From Rostratula benghalensis (lineage: Eukaryota > Chordata > Aves > Charadriiformes > Rostratulidae), in assembly GCA_013399305.1 (NCBI GenBank), contig VXAI01000305.1, forward strand, positions 842,410 through 906,409: DNA of 64,000 nt, read 5' to 3'. Position 1 is the first letter of the stretch; each line of letters begins with the position of its first letter. This document shows, in pieces, positions 1 through 11,119 of this stretch. Both the position numbers and the translations under genes were made by a program. The notes under the pieces were generated by a model that saw nothing but the letters and a program-made list of their open reading frames with translations, was not told where the DNA came from and did no database searches.

Positions 1-690
1 CCCAACCGGAGCTGCTCTGTGCTTCTGTCATCCCTGCCACATCCCACTGGCACGAACGCTCCCTTCCAGCAGAAACCCTTTGTCAAAGCCCTGTCGTGCT
101 ACTTGGACAAAGTTGCCTCAGACACATCCTGTGTGTCCATCTGTTCTTGAATATGACAGCATTGTTTTCAGGACACAAACCCTAACTCAGCTCTGCCTCT
201 CCAAAATAGCTGCCTGGGGAGCGCTCAGCCTTCCACTATCCTTTTCTTTGGTTTTTTTTTTTGTCTCATCTTCCCATTTCCTGAAACATTTTGTTCAAAC
301 TTCATCTTCAGGACCTTTTTTCTGTTATTTCTGTAAGTCTGCCCTTGTTCCACAACCCTCTCTCTTCTCTTTCCCTCACATTTTCCTGAACTCCTCTTGC
401 TGCTTCCACTGTGTCTTTCCTCTTGATGGACCATCATCCATCCCGTCTGCCTGAACAGTCTTCTGCTTTCTCTCCCCATCAGCCTCATAGTTATCATCCC
501 CCTAAATTGCCTTTATCTCCTCTCTCACGGTGCCTTTCCTTGCTCTGGGCTCCCTACCAGCCATGTTGTGATGTTTCTTCTCACCTGTGGGTGGAAGGAA
601 TATTGCAAGAGGTTAGGAAAGGTCTCACAGGAGAGGAGATGGCCTTATTCTGAAGCTGATTTCATTTGAGCTCATGCATGAGCACTAACA
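1..690. other. Intergenic DNA, nothing recognised
   Basis: Pyrimidine-rich single-copy-looking DNA with long C/T runs around 235-560. The open frames here are short and result from the low purine content of one strand. I see no splice sites joined to a coding frame and no repeat I can name. Confidence 0.5.
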
Positions 691-936
691 TCACAGAATC
701 ATAGAATGGTTTGGGATGGAAGGGACCTTAAAGACCGTCCAGTTCCCACCCCCTGCCCTGGGCAGGGACACCTCCCACCAGACCAGGTTGCTCCAAGCCC
801 CATCCAGCCTGGCCTTGAAGCCCTCCAGGGATGGGGCAGACACAGCTTCTCTGGGCAACCTGGGCCAGGCTCTCACCACCCTCACACCAAAGAATTTCTT
901 TCCGAGATCTCATCTAAATCTCCCCTCCTTCAGTCC
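691..936 (-). mobile_element. CR1 LINE fragment, 3' end at left
   Basis: It begins with the CR1 terminal repeat in reverse (tcacagaatcatagaatggt). The complement of the typical CR1 3' region follows: accccctgccctgggcaggg, then gaccaggttgctccaagccc. It breaks off after about 245 bp, the usual 5' truncation of a LINE insertion. The block matches the copies at 28618, 51692 and 53232, so they belong to one subfamily. Confidence 0.93.
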
Positions 937-1123
937 AGTGCCAACGCACCAAGATACTTGTACCCAGCTGGGCTGCTCAGGGGTCCTTACAATGACCCAG
1001 AGAACAAGAGTTGCTGCTGAGAAGACCTCACATCTCCTGGTCACTGCTGTGGCTGGCTTTGGAAGTGCTGTTTGGGAGCTGCCTGTGATTTTTTGTATCT
1101 CTCTTGTCCCACCTCTGTGAGTC

Positions 1124-1412
1124 AAGAGGATAGGGTCAGGCTTTTCTCAGTGGTGCCCAGTGACAGAATAAGGCACAAACTGTAACGTGGGAAATTCCAT
1201 CTAAATATGTGGGAAAACTTCTTTGCTGTGAGGGTGTCAGAGCACTGGAAGGGGCTGCCCAGAGAGGTGGTGGAGTCTCCATCTCTGGAGACATTCAAAC
1301 CCCTCCTGGAGATGTTCCTGTGGGACCTGCTGTGGGTGACCCTGCTGTGGGTGGGGGTTGGACTGGATGATCTCCAGAGGTCACTTCCAACCCCATAACT
1401 TATTCTGTGATT
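1124..1412 (+). mobile_element. CR1 LINE fragment, second subfamily
   Basis: Sense-oriented CR1 3' end. It carries gagaggtggtggagtctcc, gttggactggatgatctcc and a terminal cattctgtgatt-like end. This subfamily differs from the copy at 691: it has ctgctgtgggtgaccctgct where the other has the accccctgccctgggcaggg block (in complement). Confidence 0.92.
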
Positions 1413-2267
1413 AGGATTTCCTCACTGTCCTTTCTCACCTTCTCTGAGCTACCAAGGGTTCCAGCCTGTTCCTCTTCCCACCACCTCCCCTCAGTGGCCT
1501 TAAGCCTCTGGTTTGGTCTGAGTATAGATCACCCCTCCTGGTCCAAGTAACCCAAAAAGCTGCACGTTTCTGCAACAGGATCTTGATGAGTTGCTGATGT
1601 GGGAGCCTCTGGCGGCCCTTCTGCCCATCCTCCTGCTGCTCCCACATCCCAGACCTTCCCAGTCCTTCTCCCTTTATACCAGTCCTCCCGTTTCCATTGT
1701 GATACATTGGGAATCCGTGGGACCTGGCCTCTGCGCTGCTGTGTTTTGCAAAGCTTTTAATGAGCTGTTACAGCTTCACAGTTTGCTGCTTAATAATTCT
1801 CATGGTGGCAAGGATGGATAACCCGGGTGCTGTAATTCACTAGAGATGAGTTAATTACTAGCGCTCAGCCTGAAGAAATCGTGTTTGGATTGGCAAAGGG
1901 CACAAATGGAGCTCCCCTCCCTGACCTTCCTCTTGCTGTAAAGCTCACTTTGGCTTTGAATTCTTGGTCAAAACAAGCACAGAACTAACCTTGAAGTGCC
2001 CTGGGGAGTGATTCTTATTTAACTGGCAAGCGTTTGCTTGGGACATGGCTTTTCTTCACTCATCACAACCCATCGTACGGAGCAACATCGCCGGGGTTTC
2101 AGAGAAGGTTTTGTCTCAACGTGCTTTCTAAGCCTGTGGGCCTCACAACACTCAGGTGGAGTCCCTGAGGAGATGAGAGTCCCACTGGTTGGTGATGGAA
2201 GACTAGATTAGAAATTTCCACATTCTCACCCATTAAATACATATATATATATCTGCATATAGATATC
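1413..2267. other. Intergenic DNA with AT-rich core near 1740-1870
   Basis: No gene. The part at about 1755-1870 has several TAAT/ATTA motifs and little low-complexity sequence, the look of a possible conserved noncoding element, but conservation cannot be judged from one sequence. A short (TA)n tract lies just before the next CR1 at about 2240-2252. Confidence 0.4.
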
Positions 2268-2504
2268 CCAGTGACAAGAGGGGACGAGCACAAACTTGAC
2301 CATAAGAAGCTCCATCTCAATATGAGGAGGAACTTCTTTGCCCTGGCAGAGGCTGCCCAGAGGTGGTGGAGTCTCCTTCTCTGGAGACATTCAAACCCCA
2401 CCTGGAGATGTTCCTGTGGGACCTCCTCTAGGAGCATCTGCTCTGGCAGGGGGTTGGACTGGATGATCTCCAGGGATCCCTCCCAACCCCATAGCATTCT
2501 GTGA
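2268..2504 (+). mobile_element. CR1 LINE fragment
   Basis: Sense CR1 3' end beginning in the agtgacaagaggggacgag region and ending catagcattctgtgac. Relative to the copy at 9195 it has a short deletion in the ttgccctggcagaggctgcc segment. It is 5' truncated. Confidence 0.92.
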
Positions 2505-3061
2505 CAACTCCATCTCTGATTTTTGTTTGTTTCTAGTGAATAGACCACACCTGCTGAAACACAGATGTAACTTTTGTAAGCAAAGGTGTAAATTCACTGT
2601 AACTGAAACATCACAGCATCTTCCTGACACTATACCCACAACCCAGGGAGAAAAGCATGGTTAAAGCACGAGCGACACGTACAACATTCACTAGAAATAC
2701 TTAATTTTAAGCAATATTAGTATTTTTGTGGTGTTCTCAGTTACAAATTACACCCGAGATGTAGAGTTCCTCCAAAACCTAATCAAGTAAATACAGAATT
2801 TAATGAGAGGCAATCACAAACCTGGGAATAATTTCCTGACTTTCTAAGCCAGCAAGGCCTTGTGGTACCTGTTAAATTGAAGGCCAGATTAATCTTCCCA
2901 GGCAGCAGGCTGGTATCCTGGAATAATCCATCCCCCTGTATGAGATCTGCACCATCCCTGCATTGGAGATCAACAGCTCTGTCTCTGATTTGTCCAAATC
3001 ATGTTCTCTGGCTGGTGCATTCAGCCAGAGTTCGGCTGAGAGTTTGAAACGAAGTGTTTTC
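2505..3061. other. Intergenic spacer
   Basis: AT-rich DNA between two CR1 copies. No exon, RNA gene or named repeat seen. Confidence 0.45.
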
Positions 3062-3578
3062 TTAGAATCATAGAATTGCCCGGGTTGGAAGGGATCTTTC
3101 AGATCATGGAATCCAACCTTCAACCTAGCTCTGATAAAATTTATCACTAAACCCATGTCTCTAAGCTCTATCTCAACCCGGCTTTTCAATCCCTCCAGGG
3201 ATGGAGCCTCAACCCCTGCCCTGGGCAGCCCAGTCCAAGGCTGCAGAATCCTTTCAGGGTAAACATTTTTCCTGATCTCCATCTTAAACCTCCCCTTGAG
3301 GCCGTTTCCTCTTGTCCCATCCCCTGTGATTTGGGAGAAGAGACCGACCCCCCTGGCTACTCCCTGCTTCTCCTAATCTCCAATCTGAACCTCCCCTGGT
3401 GCAACTGGAGGCCATTTCCTCTTGTCCCATGGCCTGTTCCTTGGGAGCAGAGACTGACCCCCCCTGGCTGCCCCCTCCTTTCAGGGAGTTGGAGAGAGCC
3501 AGAAGGTCTGTCCTCAGCCTCCTCCTCTCCAGGCTGAACACCCCCAGCTCCCTCAGCCTCTCCTCACAAGATCTGAGG
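3062..3578 (-). mobile_element. CR1 LINE copy with an internal duplication
   Basis: It begins with the complement of the CR1 3' end (tagaatcatagaattgcccg) and runs to the complement of the coding-side block gctgaacacccccagctccc. The segment from aatctccatcttaaacctcc (about 3271-3370) is repeated in diverged form at about 3371-3475. The related copy at 20100 has this segment once. It is the same subfamily as the 20100 copy. Confidence 0.9.
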
Positions 3579-6500
3579 TCTTGCCCCTGATAAGATTTAC
3601 TTATGTTTTGGGACAAGGATCCCTTCTTACCCTAAACAATAAATGTTGGGGGAAAACCTGAGCTTTTTAAGGCTGTCTTCACTAAATTCCCAAGGGATAT
3701 TAAAGACGCCATATATTTGTCAATGGATTATTTAAATTATTGCTCAGAAATGGTCCATGGATTATTCTGTGGCTGTGTGGGCGGTGGGTACAGTTGTCAG
3801 GAGCTCCTGTGAATCACATGAGTTTCCTTTAGAGGGCACCATTGACTTCCCTGAAGCCTACCTAAATGCCTGAACTTGCTGTTAATGAGGCTCCTTATCC
3901 ACATCTGGACATCGGAGGTCCATGGCTTGAGTATTTCTTGCTCTAAATGTTTAGGGTGCTGTGAGCTAGCACACATTATCTACTGTACACGAACATCTGA
4001 CGTGAAATACACCTTCCCAGGCCTTGGCTATGGTGATTTTGTTAATCACCAAGGAAAATGTTGGAAGGAGAGGACACTCCAGGATGCTGAACTGTCTCTT
4101 CTGTTGAAGAGGGCTGGGAGGCTCAGCTTCCAGCCATAGAGGCCAACATACAAGTGAGCCTTCACTTCCACTGTGTGATCTCAGGGATACAGGTTCTTCC
4201 ATCCTTGGTGACCCATCACTGGATCTAGAGAGACCTACAGGGTCCTTCTTCCCTATGACTTAATCTGTTTTCCAGCAGAAGGAAGCCAGGTCCATCACTC
4301 CACCTCCTTCTCTCTCACTTTCTTTTTTTGTGTGCTCTACCCAAGCTGGGCAGGATATGGTTGTGGGGTCATCTTGCTGGATAAAGTGATGGGATTAGGA
4401 AGCTGATGGATGACATCAGAAATTTTCTAGAATGAAGAAATTTGTCTTTAGATTTCTTAATCTATTATTCTGGTTCTTATTTTTTTAACGAAGCAGCACA
4501 GAGATCAGGGAAGTAAAGACAGTGCCTACCACAGTCTTCCAGCTCGAGGCAATGCATGGCTCAGGAGAAGACCACAGTGATGTAAATGGGATAATTGTGA
4601 AATAATTGTCTACTCCGCAACAAAATAATGAGCTTAGCTTTAGACTTGAACCCTCAAAAGCTTGTATCTCATTTGTCCAGATAATTCTTATCACTTCACA
4701 AGGATGAAGGAACATCCAACCATATGGTGATTCAGATGTTTCCCCTTCTCTCTGGCTCCTTATTATGATGGCTTCTGCACTCCATGTGCAATTGCATCAA
4801 CATAGTCCTGATACTGTGGGGTTATGTTTTATCCTGAGGTGGTGAATTAACTGCAGAGGTACAGTGATCCCAGCTCTAACGTTGCAGATGAGTGGGGACT
4901 GTTCAGCACATTTGCAGCCCCTCAACCAAATCTTGGATTGTGCTCATCATGTTGTCGTCTTCCGTTGGCTTAAAAGGTACCTACAGCAGGAGCCAGATGA
5001 TGGCACGGGCAGAATTGGAGGACCAGGTTGAAGAAAGACAAATAAAAGTCCAGATGAGGGTGGAAAACCCATCCTTTGATGGCTTGCAAAGGATTTTTGC
5101 AAACCCCGTGGCGGGCTCACAGGACAGGGGCAGTAGCTGGAAGGCAGCCCAGCAGAGGTCCCTGGGTGGGTAATCCTAAGAATCTCACCAACCCATCACT
5201 TATCTCTTCTTCCAGCCCTGCCACAGAAGATTAAACCTCCTGAATGGACCCAATATTCAGGAAACTCAGGATAACCCTCTCTTGTATTAGCGGGATTCAC
5301 TGTTATGCAGCACACCCCAGAAGCACCCAACCTCACTATTAAAACAGATTGAAAACAGGAAATCTGTTCTACAATGTTATAAAATCTCTTTCTTTCTTTT
5401 CCTTGTTAGATCAGCAGAACCGAGTTGGAAGAAATTTTAGCTCTCCCATATTTCTAGTTTGTTTGGGTAGTCCTCTATGGCAGGCATGTTTACATCTCTG
5501 TGATCATAAACCTCAGGGAACTGCATTTCGTTTCAGGGCTGCTGAGTCTCTGCAAATCCCAAGAGATTTTTAGCTTTGATTTTCAAAAGCCAGGGTGGTT
5601 TTTTTTTCCTATAGTTGTGGAAAAATCCTTGAAAGTCAGGAGCTAGAGGCCTCAAAGAAAAAGGGAAGTACATTTAAGAAATAAAAATACATGATAAAAT
5701 AATCGAAGCTCCAAATGCGTATTTCATCTTGTACTACTTTGAAAAAAATAAAAATCTTTATTTTCATGACAGAGGATGACAATTCACGACTTCAGAAAAA
5801 CAGTTCTTCAAGTCTCCATTAAGATGGCCATGATTTTCAGGCTGGTTTGTGCCATTACACTGTGCGTGCTATTGTTCCTAACTAAGAGAGGAGTTATCCA
5901 ATTAAATCCAATCCAATTCTAAAATTATATATTATCAGCCTCTCTTCCTTAAAGGAGGAGGACAGAGAATCTGACTCTTCCAGAGCCACTGAGAAGGTCT
6001 GACTCCCAGGTACCTTAAGAGAGCCTTAGCCCCACTCAGTATCTACACCTGCTTGGCCCAGTTTCAGATTTGAGGAGTGCTGTGGTTTAATCTCAGCTCA
6101 CATGAGAGCCAGTGGAGCTGATGACAACCTCGCTGTAGCCACAAGTTCCTCGCACCTTTGTTCCTCCATCTTCTGAAAGTTGAGATCCATGAGATGTCTC
6201 AGAGAGGCACTAGCAAACTTTTACAACTATTTGTAACCCTTTCTGAGATCTTTTCCTCTCAAAGCTCTAGGCTCTGAGACACCTCAGAGTTAAGATCATA
6301 TCATTGAAGTACAACCTAAATTGGAAGGGAATCAGTTACCTGGTGACCTGAGATGTTCTCACCTGCTCAATTTCAAAAGCATTTATAAACCACTTCACTC
6401 TGAAGAGTGCTCAGGCACCTGACCTTCAGGGAAAGTGGTGGAGAGTGGGTCCTGAAATGCTCCTGAGCATCCAGGCCATAGTCCTGGAGCACCTCTGGGT

Positions 6501-7870
6501 GGGATGAGCATGGCAGGCTGCAGGGGTGGACTGGGGTTGCTGTATGTGATATCTCACAAGCTTGCTTGCTCATAACGATTCTTTGTGAGACGAGTGGGCT
6601 CCCCGCTCCCAAAAAGCAAAACCAGCAAAGGAGAAGGTGGCCACAGTCACAAACTGAAGCTGAGCCTGAAGTTGCTGTGGGTGGCACAAGACATCTCCCC
6701 CTCTTGGGGCAGCTCCCTGCTGCGGGCTCAGCTGTGACATAAAAGAGGAAAGTTCTTGGGACCCCGACACCTCGTAGGCTCCAAATTCACCTTTCTACTG
6801 CAAAGCAGCACAGACAATTCTAGTGACTCTATCACTGATTAGTTTACTCAAAACACTAAGGAATATGTGGCTGCAGCTCCAAAAAGTTGATAGCTTCATT
6901 AGGAGCAACACTAAAATTTTATGACAATTACTCAAAATATCTCATCATGAAATTTGTCATCCAATATATGGCTGGGAACTACTGGAACCTAGAGATAAAA
7001 GTGTATGTCCAACACACAGCCAGAATCCCTGATGTTTTTCTGCTTCCCAGACAAACTGCCTCTCTACACCACTCCCACACGAGGGCAAAGGATTGAAATG
7101 ATGAGGGACAATGTCCTGTTGTTGCTGCTGAGGCCAGCAAAGTTATTCTTCAAGCAACTGGTATCAGATACAGTAGTCATAGAAGCCCCTGCTCCTGCTT
7201 GCTGTCACATCCCATAAGCATTTAAAGATGGCATTAACCCTTTAAGCTGAAGCTTCATGATTAGCTCTCCACCTACAGCGACTCCTCAACTTCTTTTCTT
7301 TTCCCCACGACATAATCTCTGCTCCCAGAAGGGCAAATTATGAGTGGGTTGCTGGTTTTTTTTTCCCAACTACATAACTATTTAGCTTCACTGTAAGTGA
7401 ATTCTCTTTGCTTGTTTGTGCTCAAGTTATTGGCTCTGCTGGAGAGAAGACCAGTCCCTTTTGTTACTTAATAATCCTCCAATTTTTCCTTTATCTGCCA
7501 GCTTTATCAACAGTGTTATAGTTCCTTTCAGTTCGCCAATAAAAGTTAAATAATGTGAAGAGACACAGCAACACACTAAAAACGTGTTTCCTCAGTGAGG
7601 GTTCCCTGGTTATGCTTATGTTTGAGATTGGTCATTTAAGAGCTTTTAATCAGCTACCATTTTAGTGATGATTCAGCAGAAATAGAATCTAAATAATTGA
7701 AACTTCCCCTATATACATCTATTTCATACATTGAATTGGCATTTATGAATTTTTCAACCAAGTCTGTTGCATGACCAGAAAGGTACTGAGTTATTTTGGA
7801 AAAAAAAATCTGGTTTTCCTGTTCTCCTATTGGTATCAATTGTACATCTCTTCATTTACTTCAAAGCCAG
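3579..7870. other. Intergenic DNA, 4.3 kb, no gene seen
   Basis: AT-rich sequence with scattered short open frames of 60-100 codons, none with a recognisable protein, splice context or codon pattern. No named repeat found. The stretch at 7200-7560 has several homeobox-like TAAT cores but nothing decisive. Confidence 0.45.
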
Positions 7871-7989
7871 GTTGACACAGTGCTTAGTGACATGGGTTAG
7901 TGATGGTTTTTTATCAGAGTGAGGTTGATGGTTGGACTCGATCTGAAAGGTCCCTTCCCACCTGGGCAATTCTATGATTCTGTGATTCC
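7871..7989 (+). mobile_element. Short CR1 3' end
   Basis: It starts with gttgacacagtgcttagtga, continues with gttgatggttggactcgat and ends with the double terminal repeat tctatgattctgtgattcc. Only the last ~120 bp of the element are present. It shares the block gatggtttttatcagagt (with one extra t) with the copy at 45984. Confidence 0.85.
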
Positions 7990-9194
7990 ATGTGTTTAAT
8001 AATGAAATCCTGCTCTTTTGTTATATTTAATAGAACTGATATTAGGATGACAGAAGAATGCTTAATTTTCCAATCCTTTTAACGCCTCCAAGTCGAGTGA
8101 AGAAAAGATTTCTTTCTCTAGCCAGTAGATCTGACATTTATACAGCATGGAGCAGCCTAGACAGCTGAGAAGAATTTGTTAGAAAGTGGCAGGAGGAGGA
8201 TCAGAGTGAGCAAATCCTGCATCCCAAAAGCTGTTGAATATTGCCAGAGGAGGCATTGCTGCTATTTTGATAAGAACATCACAACAAAACTGTTACTAAA
8301 ACTAGAATATTTCTGGAAGACAAAACAAAAAAACAAATAACCCACACACACTCCCCAAATCTTTGATAACTGACAGCTTCTAACCAAAAAAAACAACCCC
8401 AAAACAAACCAAACAAAAACCCCCAAATCATGAAAAATTCATTACCTCTCACAAAAAAAATCTTGTTCAAGGAACTGGCACGGAGTGGGCAGGGCTGGGA
8501 GATGCTCTTGTGAAGGGTCCTTGTTCCTGAGGATGGAGGAGGTTGTGGGAAGGCAGGCAAAGGAGCACCAGGGGACCGATGACACTGCTGGAACAGCCTC
8601 AGCCCAAAGCTTTCCTCCAGGGTCATTGGCGTGAGGATGGGAGTAGTGACTGCAGGCTCCTGAGCCAAGCAATGCCACTAACGACCTCCCATCTCTAACA
8701 ATCAAAGGAGTAAAGGCCTTTTCATTCTGACTCTCCATATTATGCAATGAGGTCTTGATCCATGACTACAACCCCTAAGCAATAAAGTAATACAAATAAT
8801 TAATAATAATAATAATGAGTTGGTCTTCATAATGTGTCTTGCAGGGCATAAAGTCCCCTGTGAGCAGTTACTGCCTGTGAGAATATCTAATGTCTTACTG
8901 CAATTTGGAAATGTAGTGCAAATGACAGTGTGATAAACCAAAGAACTTCATCAACTTCTAATTGAAATTAGTGAGAACTGAGCTACTGCATTGTGCATAA
9001 AAAAGAGACTTCTTCCCCAGCTCCAAAAGCAGTTGGTTCCTGGCTCAGTTTGAATCACCTTATTTTTCTGTCTGCAACACAGTTTTTATTGCAGAAAACT
9101 AGTCTTACTTCCGACAGCCAGCAAATATCACATGGAGTAATAAAAAGTTAGATCTTTTCTCTCTGTTCCTGCAGAATTGTTTTTGCTATGTATG
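7990..9194. other. Intergenic spacer with A/C-rich and AAT repeats
   Basis: No gene. It contains an A/C-rich low-complexity stretch at about 8325-8430 and an (AAT)n tract at 8796-8816. The 129- and 101-codon minus frames here lie across low-complexity DNA. Confidence 0.45.
8796..8816. repeat. (AAT)n microsatellite
   Basis: About seven uninterrupted or nearly uninterrupted AAT units. Confidence 0.85.
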
Positions 9195-9459
9195 TATGAC
9201 AGGACAAGAGGGAATGGGCACAAAATTGACCATAAGAAGCTTCATCTAAACCTGAGGAGGAACTTCTTGACTTTGAGGGTGGCAGAGCCCTGGCAGAGGC
9301 TGCCCAGAGAGGTGGTGGAGTCTCCTTCTCTGGAGACATTCCAAACCCCACCTGGAGATGTTCCTGTGGGACCTCCTCTAGGAGGATCTGCTCTGGCAGG
9401 GATTTGGACTGGATGATCTCCAGAGGTCCCTTCCAAGTCCACAGCATTCTGTGATTCTA
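9195..9459 (+). mobile_element. CR1 LINE fragment
   Basis: Sense CR1 3' region from gacaggacaagagggaatgg through gaggtggtggagtctccttc to the terminal cattctgtgattctat. It is the same subfamily as the copy at 2268 (both read cctcctctaggag before the terminal block). Confidence 0.93.
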
Positions 9460-10783
9460 TATTGTATCCATAAGAAATTATGGCCACCTGTATTTTGGGA
9501 CACAAGAGCTGAAAATACATCCCTTACCTCCAAGGCTCTTTTCTACAATACTGCTTCATAAATTTATTTGCATAGATCAAATCTTGACCAAAAAAAAGGA
9601 GTCTGTTATGTGAAGGTGGGTTTATACCTCTGCAGCAGAGGTAGAAAGGTTAGAAAGAGCATGAGGCAAAAGCAGAGTCGTATGTCTGTCAGAAGGGCTG
9701 TGGGAGCCTTTTTCCCCTCCCCTGGCAGCAGAAGCGAGTAAGGGAGATGGTTGGTGCTGCTCATGGTGGTTTATTGCTGTGGCACAGACAAATATGATTC
9801 TCTGTGCCAACATCTGGCACCATTCTGATCTCACAGACCCCTAACGATGGCAGCGGGGCACAGCTTCAGGTAACTGAAGTATCCCTCGCCTTCAAAGTTA
9901 CATGTAATATTTACTTTTCTAATAACTTTTTGCTATAAAACCTAAAACAAGAGTGGGTTGTTTTTTGGGGGTTTTTTTGTACTACTCTGCACAGCTTTGC
10001 AAAGCTTTACGAAGGTCTAACTTGCTGTGAGCTTTGGCACAGCCCTTTAGGTCCCTCCACGTTACTATAGTGCAGGTTCCTCCGTTACATCCCAGTGGTC
10101 ACTTGCAGCAGAAGAGAAGAGCTGTTACCACCTCTTGTGCTTGCCCAGCAGCAGGCACAAATCAGGAGAATTGTGCTTGGAGGTGTACCATTACATTTCA
10201 ACAAACAGGTTTACTGGTAGAAGCCATTCCTCCTATGAGATCACTAAGGCTGCCATTGTCCATAAACTATGTAAAAGACCAGAATAAAGGGCTATTTAAG
10301 GTCTTCAGCTGATAATGTTTAATGCTGAGTCTCGTTGTTCCTTTGTTTCTTATTCTCTTACCTAATAGGGTATTTCTTTTTCTCAGTACCAGAAACAATG
10401 CCAGTCATGGAAACCTGCTTTCAGGATTGTTGGAGAAATAGGATATTTAAATACCAGCCCTGTCTAATACCTACAAGAGAGACTTAAAAGCCCCTGAGGT
10501 TTTTTGATGGCTGCAACATAAATGGGTGGTGAGTGTGTGCCAAAAGCGTGCCACAAGGTGCCGAGTTCAAGCAAGAGTCAGTCCTTACCTCAGATACTCT
10601 TGCTTTATTTTTTTTGATAGCTGTTATGTACACTGCTTCTAAAAATAATTCCTTTTCATACACCATCAACCTGCACCCTGGGTCTAATTCAAAGACCCTG
10701 AAGTCAATGGAGATTATTCGAAGCAAAGATAAAAGATATTCCCTAGAAATAGAAGTGATATTGCTATATTTTACTTCACAAAA
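9460..10783. other. Intergenic spacer
   Basis: AT-rich DNA with T-rich runs near 9960-9980. No exon, RNA gene or named repeat supported. Confidence 0.45.
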
Positions 10784-11119
10784 TCACAGAATGCTATGGG
10801 GTTGGAAGGGACCTCTGGAGATCATCCAGTCCAACCCCCACCCACAGCAGGGTCACCCAGAGCAGGTCCCACAGGAACATCTCCAGGTGGGGTTTGAATG
10901 TCTCCAGAGATGGAGACTCCACCACCTCTCTGGGCAGCCTCTGCCAGGGCTCAAAGTCAAGAAGTTTCTCCTCGTGTTTACATGGAGCTTCTTATGATCC
11001 AGTTTGTGCCCGTTCCCTCTTGTCCTGTCACTGGGCACCACTGGAAAAAGCCCCATCCTCCTGACACCCACCCTTTAAGTATTTATAGGCATTGATCAGA
11101 TCCCCCCTCAGCCTTCATC
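10784..11119 (-). mobile_element. CR1 LINE fragment
   Basis: It opens with the complement of the CR1 terminus (tcacagaatgctatggggtt), then the complement of the gctgtgggtgaccctgct subfamily block, and runs about 335 bp to gatcagatcccccctcagcc. It is the same subfamily as 43436, 47402, 48785 and 54300. Confidence 0.93.

Noticed and set aside
80..454. 124-codon + frame rich in Phe/Ser
   Set aside because: It results from a pyrimidine-rich strand; no domain or splice context.
706..1120. 104- and 134-codon + frames
   Set aside because: They read through the complement of a CR1 3' end, which is low in stops.
10533..10997. 154-codon + frame
   Set aside because: The right half is antisense CR1; the left half has no recognisable protein.
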